A DNA stretch of 31,723 bases from Penium margaritaceum (Eukaryota; Streptophyta; Zygnematophyceae; Desmidiales; Peniaceae), in contig SZWC01008633.1 of NCBI GenBank assembly GCA_023375785.1, forward strand, positions 3,753 to 35,475. The letters run 5' to 3'. The position numbers and the translations under genes were made by a program. Numbering within the stretch: position 1 is the first letter of the stretch; each line of letters starts with the position of its first letter. A model generated the notes under the pieces. That model saw only the letters and a program-made list of their open reading frames with translations. It was not told where the DNA came from and searched no databases. Of this stretch, positions 9,734-19,461 are shown piece after piece.

Positions 9734-10801
9734 ATGACTTCAACCGGCTCGTCCTCGTTGGCCGCGGCGTTTGACGCGCAAGGCAAAGTAACAGCAGCCA
9801 CAGCGTTGCAGAAGTTGCTCGCCGACATGCAGGCCAAGATGGACCTGTTGGAGAAGCAGAACGAGTATCTCAATCAAGAGCTCGCGAAGTGTTCACTGAC
9901 AACACCAGTGGCAGTAGCCACCGCAAACGTACCTGCGGTGGGTGTCCCGAGCCCGCCCAAGCCGGAGCCATTCGACCCATCGAAGAAGGATGGGCCAGCT
10001 CCGCACGCTTGGATACTCGAACTGGAATTGTACTTCACCGCCATCGGCGTAAATGCCTCAAGGTACGAGGCGCGCCGCGACTATGCCGTGACCCTATTGA
10101 GAGGGGCATCGTTGGATTGGTGGGGCGATGTGATGCGGTCCAACCCACACGGCAGTGGAGCATCAATGGTCGTTGGCATTGCGGCCGCGACCGGAATCTC
10201 AACCCCATCGGCTCCAACGTGCAGCAGTGGCGACCCTACCCTGAAATGGCCGACCTCGTGGAAGGAGTTCAGAGAGTCGTTCATCAAGCGCTTCACCGTG
10301 GGTGATGTGAGGAACAACGCGCGTGCCAAGTTGCATCGGCTTCGCCAAACTGGCGGCGTCGCCAAATACACCCGCAGGTTTTGTGAGATCGTCGCCAACT
10401 GTGGCTTCCACTCCCACGAATTGTGCTTCCACTACAGCAACGGCCTCAAGAACTACGCCCGCGTTGTGACGTTGATGCACGACCTCAACGACGACGTGTC
10501 GGCAATGATCGCAGCAGCCGAATGGTACGATTCGCGCGTGCAACAGGCTCATGCCAACAGCCACAACTCTTTTGGTGGTGGTTATGGCAAGTGGGCCGAG
10601 AGCGACGTCACGCCCATGGAGATCGGAGCGTTGCAACAGCGCAAGTTCTACAACTGTGGCAAGCCTATTCACATTGCGTGTGACTGTCGCGGTCCAAAGA
10701 AGGGCGACGGCAAGGGTAAGCGGCATGGGAAGGGGAAGCAAGCCACGAAGGAAGCAGAAAAAGCAACAAAGGAGTCTGGAAACGAGGAGAGCCGAGAGTA
10801 G
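9734..10801 (+). CDS. gag: Gag polyprotein of gypsy element D
   Basis: Structural protein that assembles the cytoplasmic virus-like particle. The first ATG in the open frame, at 9734, gives 355 codons; the frame is open further upstream but without ATG. Residues about 25-60 (LQKLLADMQAKMDLLEKQN) form a predicted coiled coil. The middle carries a retrotransposon gag domain (LRGASLDWW, then FRESFIKRF, then KLHRLRQTGGVAKYTRRF). Near the end is a CCHC zinc knuckle (C-x2-C-x4-H-x4-C) whose first Cys is Phe (F305; C308, H313, C318 present), so RNA binding by this knuckle is probably lost. A Lys-rich tail follows. The frame ends at TAG 10799-10801. The pol frame lies at -1 relative to gag and is open from 10684, an overlap that could mean translational frameshifting or a simple indel. 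This is the only retroelement frame in the window that is open from ATG to stop. Confidence 0.85.
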   Translation: MTSTGSSSLAAAFDAQGKVTAATALQKLLADMQAKMDLLEKQNEYLNQELAKCSLTTPVAVATANVPAVGVPSPPKPEPFDPSKKDGPAPHAWILELELYFTAIGVNASRYEARRDYAVTLLRGASLDWWGDVMRSNPHGSGASMVVGIAAATGISTPSAPTCSSGDPTLKWPTSWKEFRESFIKRFTVGDVRNNARAKLHRLRQTGGVAKYTRRFCEIVANCGFHSHELCFHYSNGLKNYARVVTLMHDLNDDVSAMIAAAEWYDSRVQQAHANSHNSFGGGYGKWAESDVTPMEIGALQQRKFYNCGKPIHIACDCRGPKKGDGKGKRHGKGKQATKEAEKATKESGNEESRE

Positions 10802-13800
10802 ATGGCGTTACTCCTGGATCCTCTCAGCCCAAACCGCCAGTTCACCGTCCACCCGAACGCCTTGCAGCAATTAAGGGGGTTTCCGAGGTCAAGGCATGGG
10901 ACACGGGGTATGAGGAGGAGCAGCCCGCACTTCTCTTGGAGGCGTGAGTGAAAAGCGTCAAGGAGAAGGTGGGGAGCCTGCTGGATTGTGGCGCGAGCCA
11001 CAGTTTTGTGAGCATGGAGTGTGCTCGGAAGTGGGGCCTTGCGCTCACGAGCAAGAAGCGGACCACTAACCAAGTGGACGGCACGATTGAAGTGGGGTAC
11101 CTGGCCCGTCCCCTCTCCATTCGCGTGGGGAAACTTTGCATAACGACCGTATACCGGGTGTGCCCGATGAAGGATTACGATGTGATCCTCAATCGTGATT
11201 TCCTCGACAAGTACAACCCCATCGTCAATTGGGAGGCGCGCACCGTCTCAGTCAAGCTCGGAGACAAGGAGTATCCCCTGCCTACATGGTCCGAGGAAGA
11301 GGCCGCAGAGGAGGAGACTTGCAAGGAGGAAGCGCCGCAGCAGTCAGTGCCTCGCAGGGAGGAATCGGCGCCTATGATGCTGAATTTGGTGCAGCTCAAG
11401 CGCGCGATTCGAAAAAGGGAGCAGATTTTTCTGGCGTTCGTGTGAGACGTGGAGGACGATTTCGACGAACTAGAGGACGTGGCGCCTGCCGTGGCGCATG
11501 GGGCCACTCGTAAGCAGCCGGGGGTCCAAGGAAAGTTTGCCATGGTGCCCGAAGGGCTTCGGAAGGTGTGTATGGATTTTGAAGATGTGTTCCCCGACAC
11601 CCTCCTGACGGGTCTGCCACCAAAGCGGGACGTGGACCATCGCATCGACCTCAAACCTGGAGCGCTCCCGCCTGTTCGTGCAATGTACCGTATGAGCAAC
11701 GCACAACTGCAGGAGCTCAAGAAGCAGCTGACCGAGATGACAAAGCAGGGCTTCATCCGCCCCTCCTCGTCTCCTTATGCTGCACCTATCTTGTTTGTGC
11801 AGAAAAAGACAGGGGAGATGCGCATGTGCGTGGACTACCGGGCGTTGAACGAGTTGACCATCAAGAACCGGTACCCGCTTCCACGAGCTGAGGAGATTTT
11901 CGACCAGCTCCGTGCGGCTCGCTTCTTCACAAAGATCGAACTCCGTTCCGGCTACCACCAGATCCGCATTGCAGCAGATGATGTGGAAAAGACGGCCTTC
12001 CGCACCCGCTATGGTCACTACGAGTTCCTCGTGATGCCTTTCGGGTTGACCAATGCACCGGCCACCTTCATGGCGGCAATGAACAACATCTTTAAGCCGT
12101 ACTTGGATGAATTTGTGGTGGTGTACCTCGACGACATTTTGGTGTATAGCATGACAGCAGCAGAGCATGACGAGCATGTGAAGAAGGTCCTCGAGATTTT
12201 GAGGAAGGAGAAAGTTTTTGCAAAATTCTCTAAGTGTGAGTTTGCGGTGGGTAAAGTTGAATTCCTTGGACACATAATTGGCAATGGACAGATTGCCATG
12301 GACCCGCGCAAGGTGTCGGCCGTGCAAGAGTGGCCGAAGTTGCATAATGTGCATGATGTGCAAGTGTTCCTTGGTTTTTGCAACTACTACCGCAGGTTCA
12401 TCCTTGGCTACGGGGGAGTGTCAGCGCCACTCTCCAATCTCACTCGCAAGGATCGCGAGTGGAGTTGGGGAGTTAGCAAACAAGAAGCCTTTGAGAATCT
12501 CAAACGGGCTCTAACCTCCGCGCCGGCCTTGCACTTGGCCGACACCGGCCGTGAGTTTGAAATGGCGACGGATGCATCGGACCTGGCCATTGGTGGAATC
12601 CTTTTGCAGGACTTTGGTAACGGGTCGCAGCCGGTCGCCTACTACTCGCGCAAGTTGCGTGGGGCGGAGCTGAACTACGCTACCCATGACAAGGAGATGC
12701 TCGCCGTGGTTGCAACCTTCAAGAACTGGCAGTGCTACCTCGAGGCACGGAAATGCACGGTCTACACCGACCACCACGCGTTGAAGTACTTCAAGACGCA
12801 GCCGAACCTGAGCCGGCGGCAAGCGCGTTGGGTGGAGTACCTCGAGTTGCACTTCGACTACGAGATCGTGTACCGGCCGGGTCGCATCAACCCAGCCGAC
12901 GCACTCTCACGGCGACCGGACCTGATGATGCGGGTCACGTCTCTCACCATCCACGAGGATGCCTTCCTTACGAAGCTCTTCACGGAGGGATACGAGGTGC
13001 ATGGGAAGTACGACGCTCGGAGATTTTTCTTTGAGGCGCCGTATTGGCAACGACGCGGCACACAACAGGTGGTGGTTCCCGCGGTGCCCCCGCTTTGGCC
13101 GCTGATTTTGGAGGAATGCCATGGCAGTGGCTCGAGTGGTCACTTCTCCGTCGACAAATCATTGAAGACGGTGGCTCGCTTCTTTTGGTGGCAAACCATG
13201 TCGTCGGAGGTGGCTGAATTCTACCGGAGTTGTGACGTGTGCCAACGCCACAAGGCGAGGAGGACAAAGACCCCGAGTCTCCTCCAACCCTTGCCCATCC
13301 CCGAGCAGCCGTGGCAGGACATCTCCATGGACTTCATCACGGGTTTGCCCATGACAGCGGCAGGCCACAATACGGTGTTCGTGGTGGTGGATCGCTTCAG
13401 CAAGATGTCGCACTTCATTGCGACGCGTGATACGGTGAGCGCGGAAGGCACGGCTTGCCTGTTCCTCGAACACGTGGTGCGTCTTCATGGCGTGCCGCGG
13501 TCCATTGTGAGCGACCGTGACCCGCGTTTCACAAGCAAGTTTTAGCGAGAACTAATGGAGCGGTACGGCAGTAAGGTGCAGCTGTCAACCAGTTTTCATC
13601 CCCAAACTGACGAGCAAACGGAGCGGACGAACCAGACACTGGAGCAGTTCCTCCGTACAGTGGGTGATCCGGACGAGACGGCGTGGGACCAGCGATTGCC
13701 GGTCGCTGAACTGACGTACAACTCTACCATGTCCGCCTCCACTAGCAAGGCGCCATTGAAGGTGGTGAACGGGACGGTGCCTGCCACGCCCCTCAGTTTG

Positions 13801-14388
13801 CACGTCGCAAGCAACCTGCCCGCGGTGGAGTCTACCGCACGCGACTTCAAGCAGATTTGGGCGGCGACGCGACATGCATTAAAGAAGGCACAAGAGCAGC
13901 ACAAAGTGCAAACGGACCGCCGACGTACGGACGCAACGCTCAAGGTCGGTGACCACGAGCTTCTCAACAGCGCGCACGTCAAGCTTCGCGCGGTCCGGTC
14001 CGACAAGTAAGAACCCCGGTGGCTTGGTCCGTTTGAGGTGCTCGAAATGCTGACACTCGTGGTGGTACGGTTGGCTCTTCCGCCTTCCATGCCTGTCCAC
14101 AATGTGTTCCACATCTCCAAGCTCAAGCTCTACCATGATTCGGCTGAGAATTTCCCTGGCCGCAGTTCTGAACCTCCCCCTCCGGTGGTGATCGAGGGCA
14201 AGCAAGAGTTTGAGGTGTAGGCCATCCTTGACCACCGTCGTCCTGGTCGTGGATGGGAGTACCTGGTCAAATGGAAGGGCTATGATGCGGCCCACAACTC
14301 ATGGGAGCCTGCCCGCAACTTCAACGTTGGCGGGATCAATGCTATCCTCCGGGATTATCAAGAGCGAACAGGGACGGCTTGCTCCTAG
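10801..14388 (+). pseudogene. pol: Pol polyprotein of chromovirus D, broken by five stops
   Basis: A single frame carries, in order, protease (LLDCGASHSF, catalytic Asp 10984), reverse transcriptase (YLDD at 12124-12135), RNase H (ATDASD, Asp 12571), integrase and a C-terminal chromodomain (EYLVKWKGY, from 14257). Integrase has a zinc domain with CDVC at 13231-13242, and catalytic residues Asp 13330, Asp 13513 and Glu 13621; the last two are separated by exactly 35 residues, the DDx35E spacing. In-frame stops: TGA 10945, TGA 11443, TAG 13543, TAA 14008, TAG 14218; the natural stop is TAG 14386. The first RT catalytic Asp, in the usual FTKIDLRSGYHQ, is Glu here (codon 11938-11940), which should cripple polymerisation apart from the stops. 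The longest open piece, 11446-13545, spans RT to mid-integrase. No frameshift is seen within pol, so decay is by point mutation. Confidence 0.93.
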
Positions 14389-14536
14389 GGGGGGGGGGGG
14401 GGGNNNNNNNNNNNNNNNNNNNNNNNNNNNNNNNNNNNNNNNNNNNNNNNNNNNNNNNNNNNNNNNNNNNNNNNNNNNNNNNNNNNNNNNNNNNNNNNNN
14501 NNNNNNNNNNNNNNNNNNNNNNNGGGGGGGGGGTAG
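14389..14536 (+). other. Poly-G polypurine tract of element D with a 120-N assembly gap
   Basis: After the pol stop come G through 14403, 120 N (14404-14523), ten G (14524-14533), then TAG and the 3' LTR at 14537. The position just before the 3' LTR is where the polypurine tract that primes plus-strand DNA must lie, and a G-run fits it. The gap is therefore most simply a homopolymer the assembler could not cross, with little or no real sequence missing. Confidence 0.8.
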
Positions 14537-15305
14537 TGTAAGCCGGGCAGTGACAACGGCACTGATTACGGCTTGTGGTTTCCTTGAATGTATCATCTGA
14601 CTGTGCATTTAGAATCTACAGGAAAAAGCGTGCAAGATCGACCCAAGAACGGGGTCGATCCATCAAGAATTGAGGAAGTTACGCCCGGCCGAAGGTTGGA
14701 CCGGCCGAGGGGAAAATAGATGACGGGAATTCATCCCCAAGGACCAAGGCTCGACCCTCAGAAGACCCAACAAGGCCGAAGCGCCCCTTGGGGCCCGGAT
14801 ATTCAATGAGTCAAGGATCATTGAGGACCAAGGGCGCTTCGAAATGGCGCCGCGATGTGTTATTACCAGCAAGGGCGCTTCGGGCGGCCGTCACCACCGC
14901 TAGTGGTGCTGCCAGCGGCAGATTATCGTGGTTCACGGAAATGGCCATATCTCGGCCGTTCCTCCATGGAATGATGCAATTCTTGGTGCGTTGGAAAGCT
15001 GGGAAGATGAGCTACGTGATTCTGGAGCAATAACGCTCATCCCAGGTCCATACGGAGCTGCGCATGGCTCGGCGACCTCGGGTCGCCTAGGATGTGTCAT
15101 CATGTACATATAGTCTTGTATGTTGACACTTGAATAAGAAGTACAATTTTCTCCCATTGTGCCACACGTGTTCTCGTGCTCCCCCAAGGCGACCCTACGC
15201 TTCCGCAACCCCGGGAAGGTGCGCACCGGCCTCCCTTGGTCGCCGTTGCTGCCGGTTGGTGCCTACACCATCCGGTTGAGGCTAGCACACCGCGCCCGGT
15301 TTACA
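14537..15305 (+). repeat. 3' LTR of element D
   Basis: 769 bp, about 95% identical to 8781-9549, beginning TGTAAGCC and ending TTTACA. It is followed at once by the target duplication ACAAG (15306-15310). Confidence 0.95.
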
Positions 15306-15310
15306 ACAAG
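15306..15310 (+). repeat. Target site duplication of element D (right)
   Basis: ACAAG, matching 8776-8780. It marks the original insertion site in element E internal sequence. Confidence 0.9.
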
Positions 15311-15439
15311 TTCCTTGTCAATCTACCACCTGGTATCAGTTGCTTTCATGATCCTCTGCTTGGTACAAGGACTCTATTATTCAAAATGTCAATCTTGCGT
15401 CGACTTGCACCCACGTTGATTCTTCCTTGAAGCACACGT

Positions 15440-15818
15440 GGTATGCCCTTGTGCCCAAAAATCATCATTTGTTATCTACCTCCTCTTTCATCATCAGCAA
15501 TCATCAACATTTATGGCCAGAATCAATATTTGCACGAGCCAACTACCAATCTTGTAGTGGTCTACACCCACGCCAGCAACATGTTTCTCCTGGTGTGTTG
15601 GTCCTTGCCTTCCCCTTGCCGTAGCACAGATGGCTTGTCCTTGTGTCCAGAATCTGATATCATTCGCCTCCTCATTCATCATCTGTAATCTTCATCATCT
15701 GAGGCCATCAGAAGGACATACACATACCAACTACCAATCTTGCAGCGGTCTGTACCCATGATGGTTGCAGATTTCTTGTGGCATGTTGGCTTTTTAACTC
15801 CCCTTGCCGCATCTCTAC
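15440..15818 (+). repeat. Diverged tandem duplication, unit about 190 bp
   Basis: Unit 1 (about 15440-15629) and unit 2 (about 15630-15818) share ordered blocks: CTTGTG(C/T)CCA, CCTCNTTCATCATC, CAACTACCAATCTTG(T/C)AG, GTGTTGG or CATGTTGG, and CCCCTTGCCG. The units are noticeably diverged. They lie in the presumed internal region of element E, just right of D. Confidence 0.55.
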
Positions 15819-16478
15819 CCCTCTATCTTCAAAATTGCATGTAATCTTGCCTATGCACCCAAACTTCATTTTCAATCCATTGCTTCATCATCATCATCAG
15901 CTCAACACAAGGATCTGCCTTGTCAAACTGTTATTTTCATGGTGACACACACCTACTCCGATTCCTTGTCATTAGCTCATGCGACTCTCCCCAATACCAT
16001 CACCATCATCACAAGCAGGAATGACCTGCTGATGCCCGCTGGTGAAAATTCACCACCAGCTGCCACACACCATCATCATCAACAACATGGCAACACAAGC
16101 CTTCGACTGAGATACATTCTTGAGCTTGATTAGTTTGCAGAAAAGATCCAGGACTGGTACGGTGCCATACAAGTCAAGACAAGGCAATCATTTCTCTGTG
16201 GATATCAACTCTCCCTCTTCCTAGAAGGAGTTAATGAAAATCCAGAGTGTCCTCCAAGGGCGTACATGGCAACCCTTTGGGACATCAAGAGATGCATTCT
16301 GTACACTACCCATATTGTCCACAACCAAATCATTGAAGAAATGTCACCTATCATAGTAGTTTTTCACTCTCTTGTGGCAACAGAGTGGAATCCCAATCTC
16401 CACAACCAGATTGTCAGATTCCATTCAGTGTTTACTCCCCCCACCAAGCAAAGCCACGTGGACACTGAAGCCCTATAG
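15804..16478 (+). pseudogene. Long open frame with one stop, unknown product (possible gag remnant of E)
   Basis: One frame stays open for 224 codons apart from a TAG at 16131-16133. The N-terminal half is Ser/His-rich low complexity. The part after the stop reads like a folded protein (IQDWYGAI, then LSLFLEGV, then MATLWDIKR, then VATEWNPNLHNQIVRF). I do not recognise a family. Its place, just left of the second LTR-like copy (16525), and the aromatic/helical character would suit a retrotransposon gag, but that is inference. No zinc knuckle or protease motif follows. Confidence 0.3.
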
Positions 16479-16524
16479 GAATCAGTTCTTCAAACCTTGT
16501 CAGACTCAGGGAGACTATCAAAAA

Positions 16525-17035
16525 TGTAACATCCACAAGGTTCACTTTGTTATAAACACACCTCGGATAATCTGGGCTCTTGATTCAAGTTGAGGCCCCG
16601 CACCAAACCTCCTCGACAAAGGCTGGTTGGTCATGACCGTTCCACTAGAGTCGAGCCACCACTAATGAATGCAATCACGTTACTACACCTACGGCTTGCA
16701 GAAGGAAGTCGTTGATGCTTGTGTTTTTTCTTGTTCTGTTGTATATAAGAGGAAATTCATTCCCTCCAAGATTAACCCAAAACAATCTCTTTCATCCCGT
16801 TTGCCTTTGGTTCCACAGTTTTCCCATGGTGTCTTTGCTCTGCTCGCCAATTGCTCATATTGCCATCACATTCAATCCTCAACTCTTGCCTCCGTACCTC
16901 TCTACTCAATCGCACTCCTTCCTTCACCTTACTTCTCCTCAATGCCTCATTTGTCTCATCTCCCCAATGCACTTTGGTCCTAAATTCATTCATCACGCCT
17001 CTATCCACCTCTACTCCACCTTTGGTTTGCTGCAA
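16525..17035 (+). repeat. Probable old LTR (element E, 3' copy, right end not resolved)
   Basis: Starts TGTAACATCC, a start often seen in plant LTRs. It aligns to 7038-7661 through the shared AAACAC, CCTCCTCG, AGAGTCGAG, TATA and TTCATTCCCTCC blocks. Clear similarity fades at about 17035, before the counterpart of the 5' copy's end. No target duplication could be tested because the right boundary is unclear. Confidence 0.45.
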
Positions 17036-18207
17036 ACCCACGACTGGCTGAAACAATGGAAAACCGTGTAATCCTCCATTTTACCCTATAGGCAACCACA
17101 TTTACAAACATCTTTCCCTCGACAAGGTCATCACGGGTTTGGGGCATGATAGCGCAAACAATGTGTACCAAGGCATTTTCTCCACGTAATGTATGTCTCA
17201 CGTACCGTGTACTTCAACTCACCTTGCTTGATTACAAGAGACAACGCCATGTTCATGCCCTGACGCCAACACACAAGACCTCTACATGGTTGCAAGTGTG
17301 CACAGGGGAATGCAAGAGTGATTCAACATTTAAGTGGGGGGTGAAGTTTCCCTACCCACAGTCGACAATTGCTCGAAGACACCAGAGACCATGCCACAAA
17401 GTTGCATCTGCAAAATGTCATCTCCACAATGATTCTCCATCTTTTCTGACCATGTCATGGACCCATACATTGTACATAGAAGAGGTTTGCAGCCAACTCG
17501 CTTTCTCTTCACACGTGCAACATGTTACAGACCAAACTGTGACATCGCTGTTTGTGCACATGCTCGTTTGTTAGATAGCCTGGAATTCGCGCATGTAAGG
17601 CATTTTTTTGTCGGGTTGTAAATGAGTGTAACAAACGTTACCATGGTGCAGGAGAAGCATTGCACGAGCAACATGAACAGCTTGATTCTAAAAAAAAGCT
17701 AAGGACCCAATTGTTTAGGTGTCGTGTACACCACCGAACCAACTCTTTTTGTAAAGAATTCATTTCATTGAACGTTGCACTTGTACACATGCAATGCATG
17801 ATTGTATTAACTGCAGAAACCAAACGCCAACAGCATGTTTGCTTGAAATAAAGCAACGACGTGCCCACGATGAAATAGATGTAATGCAAGTAAGTGAAAT
17901 CAGCAAACGCTGATGGAGGTTTTCCTAGCAAACGATGGGCCAATGGTTGTTATTCTTCCAAACACAGGCGGATTGATGCTTTTGTTCAAAACGACGCGCG
18001 GATAAGAGTCACACTTTCTTTGCTATGGGTTTGCAAGCTATTCTACCTAAGAAATAAAGGACCACTTGAACGTGATTTCATGGACAAGGATTATTCAAAA
18101 TTCAAAATGTGGAAAAAGATCTGAATCTAAATTCCAAACAAAATCACTGTACTCGGATAAACACCAAAATATACATATAGAACAAAAATTCATAATAAAA
18201 AGGAAAC
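17036..18207. other. Non-coding stretch, nothing recognised
   Basis: The longest open frame is 142 codons (17146-17574, plus), with no motif and no repeat partner. The rest is AT-rich from about 17980. I see no gene here. Confidence 0.45.
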
Positions 18208-18386
18208 AAGTCACATATACCCAGTTCTGGAACTATATAGCTGATATGCCAACGTTGTGTAAAAAAAACGCATGTATCAATGCACAACAAGAAAAAATGC
18301 AGGTATCAACGCAAGCAACAAGCCCCCCACACTGTAAAATGTGATACCCATCTAGGAATCGAGTTAAGCAAAATCTCTGTAGCCCA

Positions 18387-18431
18387 AGCACTATTTGCTA
18401 ACACTTGATTCAAGTGTTAGCAAATAGTGCT
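18387..18431. repeat. 45-bp perfect palindrome
   Basis: Two 22-base arms (18387-18408 and 18410-18431) are exact reverse complements around a single T at 18409. The left arm starts AGCACTATTTGC. The homologous site in copy 1 (about 3230) has only the left arm, so the palindrome arose by inverted duplication in this copy. It could extrude as a cruciform. Confidence 0.9.
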
Positions 18432-18545
18432 GGAGTGAAACCCACCTTTCCAAACGTGGAGTGAAACCCACGTTTCCAAACATGGAGTGAAACCCACGTT
18501 TCCAAACGTCAAATAGTGATGGAGTGAAACCCACGTTTCCAAACG
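18431..18545 (+). repeat. 26-bp tandem array, four units
   Basis: Units at 18431-18456, 18457-18482, 18483-18508 and 18520-18545, consensus TGGAGTGAAACCCACGTTTC plus CAAACG, with one or no mismatch each. An 11-base spacer (18509-18519), resembling the end of the palindrome, separates the third from the fourth. Copy 1 of the host repeat has only one such unit. Confidence 0.9.
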
Positions 18546-18577
18546 GTGTTACACCACCAAATCAACGTTACAAGTTC

Positions 18578-18805
18578 GCCTTGTGAAGCGCATCTCGTAC
18601 GCCCCGCCATACCTCCGTGAAGTCACTTGTACATTCTTGCACCGCGGATAGGTCTGATCACGTTGCCATGTCCGAGGGACATTTACGGTGCACCCCATCC
18701 ACCACCTCAAATGGAGACCTTTCCGTTGAGATATGCACTGTTGAGTTGTAGGCAAAGTCAGCCACCGGGAGCTTGCAGTCCTATCCCTTACGAGTCGGCT
18801 CCAAG
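18578..18805 (-). pseudogene. Gypsy C integrase, downstream fragment
   Basis: Minus-strand reading gives the end of a Ty3/gypsy integrase core (LPVADFAYNST, SPFEVVDGVHR), with a TAG just before it and a TGA after it. It continues, in the same frame, the integrase fragment that begins right of 30086; the two are separated only by copia A and its target duplication. The fragment ends near 18578 where the dispersed repeat begins, so C's own 3' end and LTR are missing here. Confidence 0.8.
18801..18805 (+). repeat. Target site duplication of element A (left)
   Basis: CCAAG, identical to 30086-30090 on the far side of the A/B nest. Five bases is the normal copia duplication. Confidence 0.88.
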
Positions 18806-19407
18806 TTATGCATATGAGAGTGCCAGAAAGTGACAAAAACAGGTTGCTTGATAAAACTCATCTGGCATAACAATTGCATAGATGATATTTCACAGGTTCC
18901 AACTCACTTTACAAAACTTGATTCGGATTCCGTTTGAGTGAGAGATGGATTTCCAAAGTTTGGAGATTATTGGTCGGGTTCAAGTGACGACCTGAGCACT
19001 TTGAGCTAAAAAAGCGGCAGGATTATTGGCCAGGACGGCTGAGAGCGGCCTTCAAGGAAAACAGGCGGCTGGAGGACCTCCAAGAGACTTCAAGGAAGGT
19101 GCAGACCATGATTGTTGGTCGTCCAAGTGGTGTGAGACATAATTCTCTTGTTTGACAAGGTGACTGCCGCTCATCCTGCTAGGCTAGGAGAGTGTGCTAG
19201 AGGCTAGACTTTGACAGAGTGTACCTTAGTGCTCCATAGGCCAAAAGAGGCATAAAAGGGCTTACTAGAAAGCTATGACAAACCACTTTCTCACTCAAGA
19301 GTCGATTCAGGCATTCACGTCCTCTGCAAACCTACATTCACATCCGTAATTTCCGTCTGTGCAACCTACGACCCCCTCTCACAAACAGTTGGTCCTGCCT
19401 AGGCGGC
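18806..19407 (+). repeat. 5' LTR of element A (3' end deleted)
   Basis: Aligns with the LTRs of B and with A's own 3' LTR from the first base (TTATGCATATGAG here for the family's TGATGGATATGAG). It breaks off after CTAGGCGGCTC, about 46 bases short of the family end. A TATA-like CATAAAAGG lies at about 19252-19260, where the other copies have CATATAAGG. Confidence 0.9.
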
Positions 19408-19461
19408 TCCTTGCACCCTGTTGTGTGAGAGAACCGTTAGTGGGCTGAACATTGCACTAGT

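Larger units (their letters stand above)
8781..15305 (+). mobile_element. Element D: complete Ty3/gypsy chromovirus LTR retrotransposon
   Basis: A 6525-bp element with every structural landmark: 5' LTR 8781-9549, PBS 9552-9563, gag, protease, RT, RNase H, integrase and chromodomain in gypsy order, a poly-G polypurine tract, 3' LTR 14537-15305, and a perfect flanking 5-bp duplication ACAAG. Both LTRs are 769 bp, start TGTAAG and end in ACA, and differ at about 39 positions (about 5%), so the insertion is old but much younger than its surroundings. The chromodomain after integrase places it among chromoviruses, whose chromodomain is thought to guide integration. Pol is broken by five stops, so this copy is non-autonomous. 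It lies between the two copies of old LTR E. Confidence 0.95.
18208..18577 (+). repeat. Dispersed repeat family, copy 2, with internal expansion
   Basis: Aligns to 3038-3325 but is about 80 bases longer, because it carries a 45-bp palindrome and extra copies of a 26-bp unit. Its right end abuts the truncated gypsy C fragment. Confidence 0.65.

Noticed and set aside
10742..10790. Programmed -1 slippery site (A-rich GAAAAAGC) between gag and pol of D
   Set aside because: In the gag register the bases do not fit the X XXY YYZ pattern, and I could not identify a downstream pseudoknot by eye.
15331..15339. TGGTATCAG as a second primer binding site
   Set aside because: Only 9 of 12 bases match, no LTR end precedes it, and it lies 25 bases outside element D in host sequence. 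Probably chance.
17146..17574. 142-codon open frame as a gene
   Set aside because: No motif, no upstream or downstream gene signals, and no repeat partner. Length alone is not enough in 31 kb of six-frame sequence.
18431..18545. CRISPR-like array (four 26-bp repeats)
   Set aside because: Three units are directly adjacent with no spacers, there is no cas gene, and the context is a eukaryotic repeat. It is a tandem duplication.
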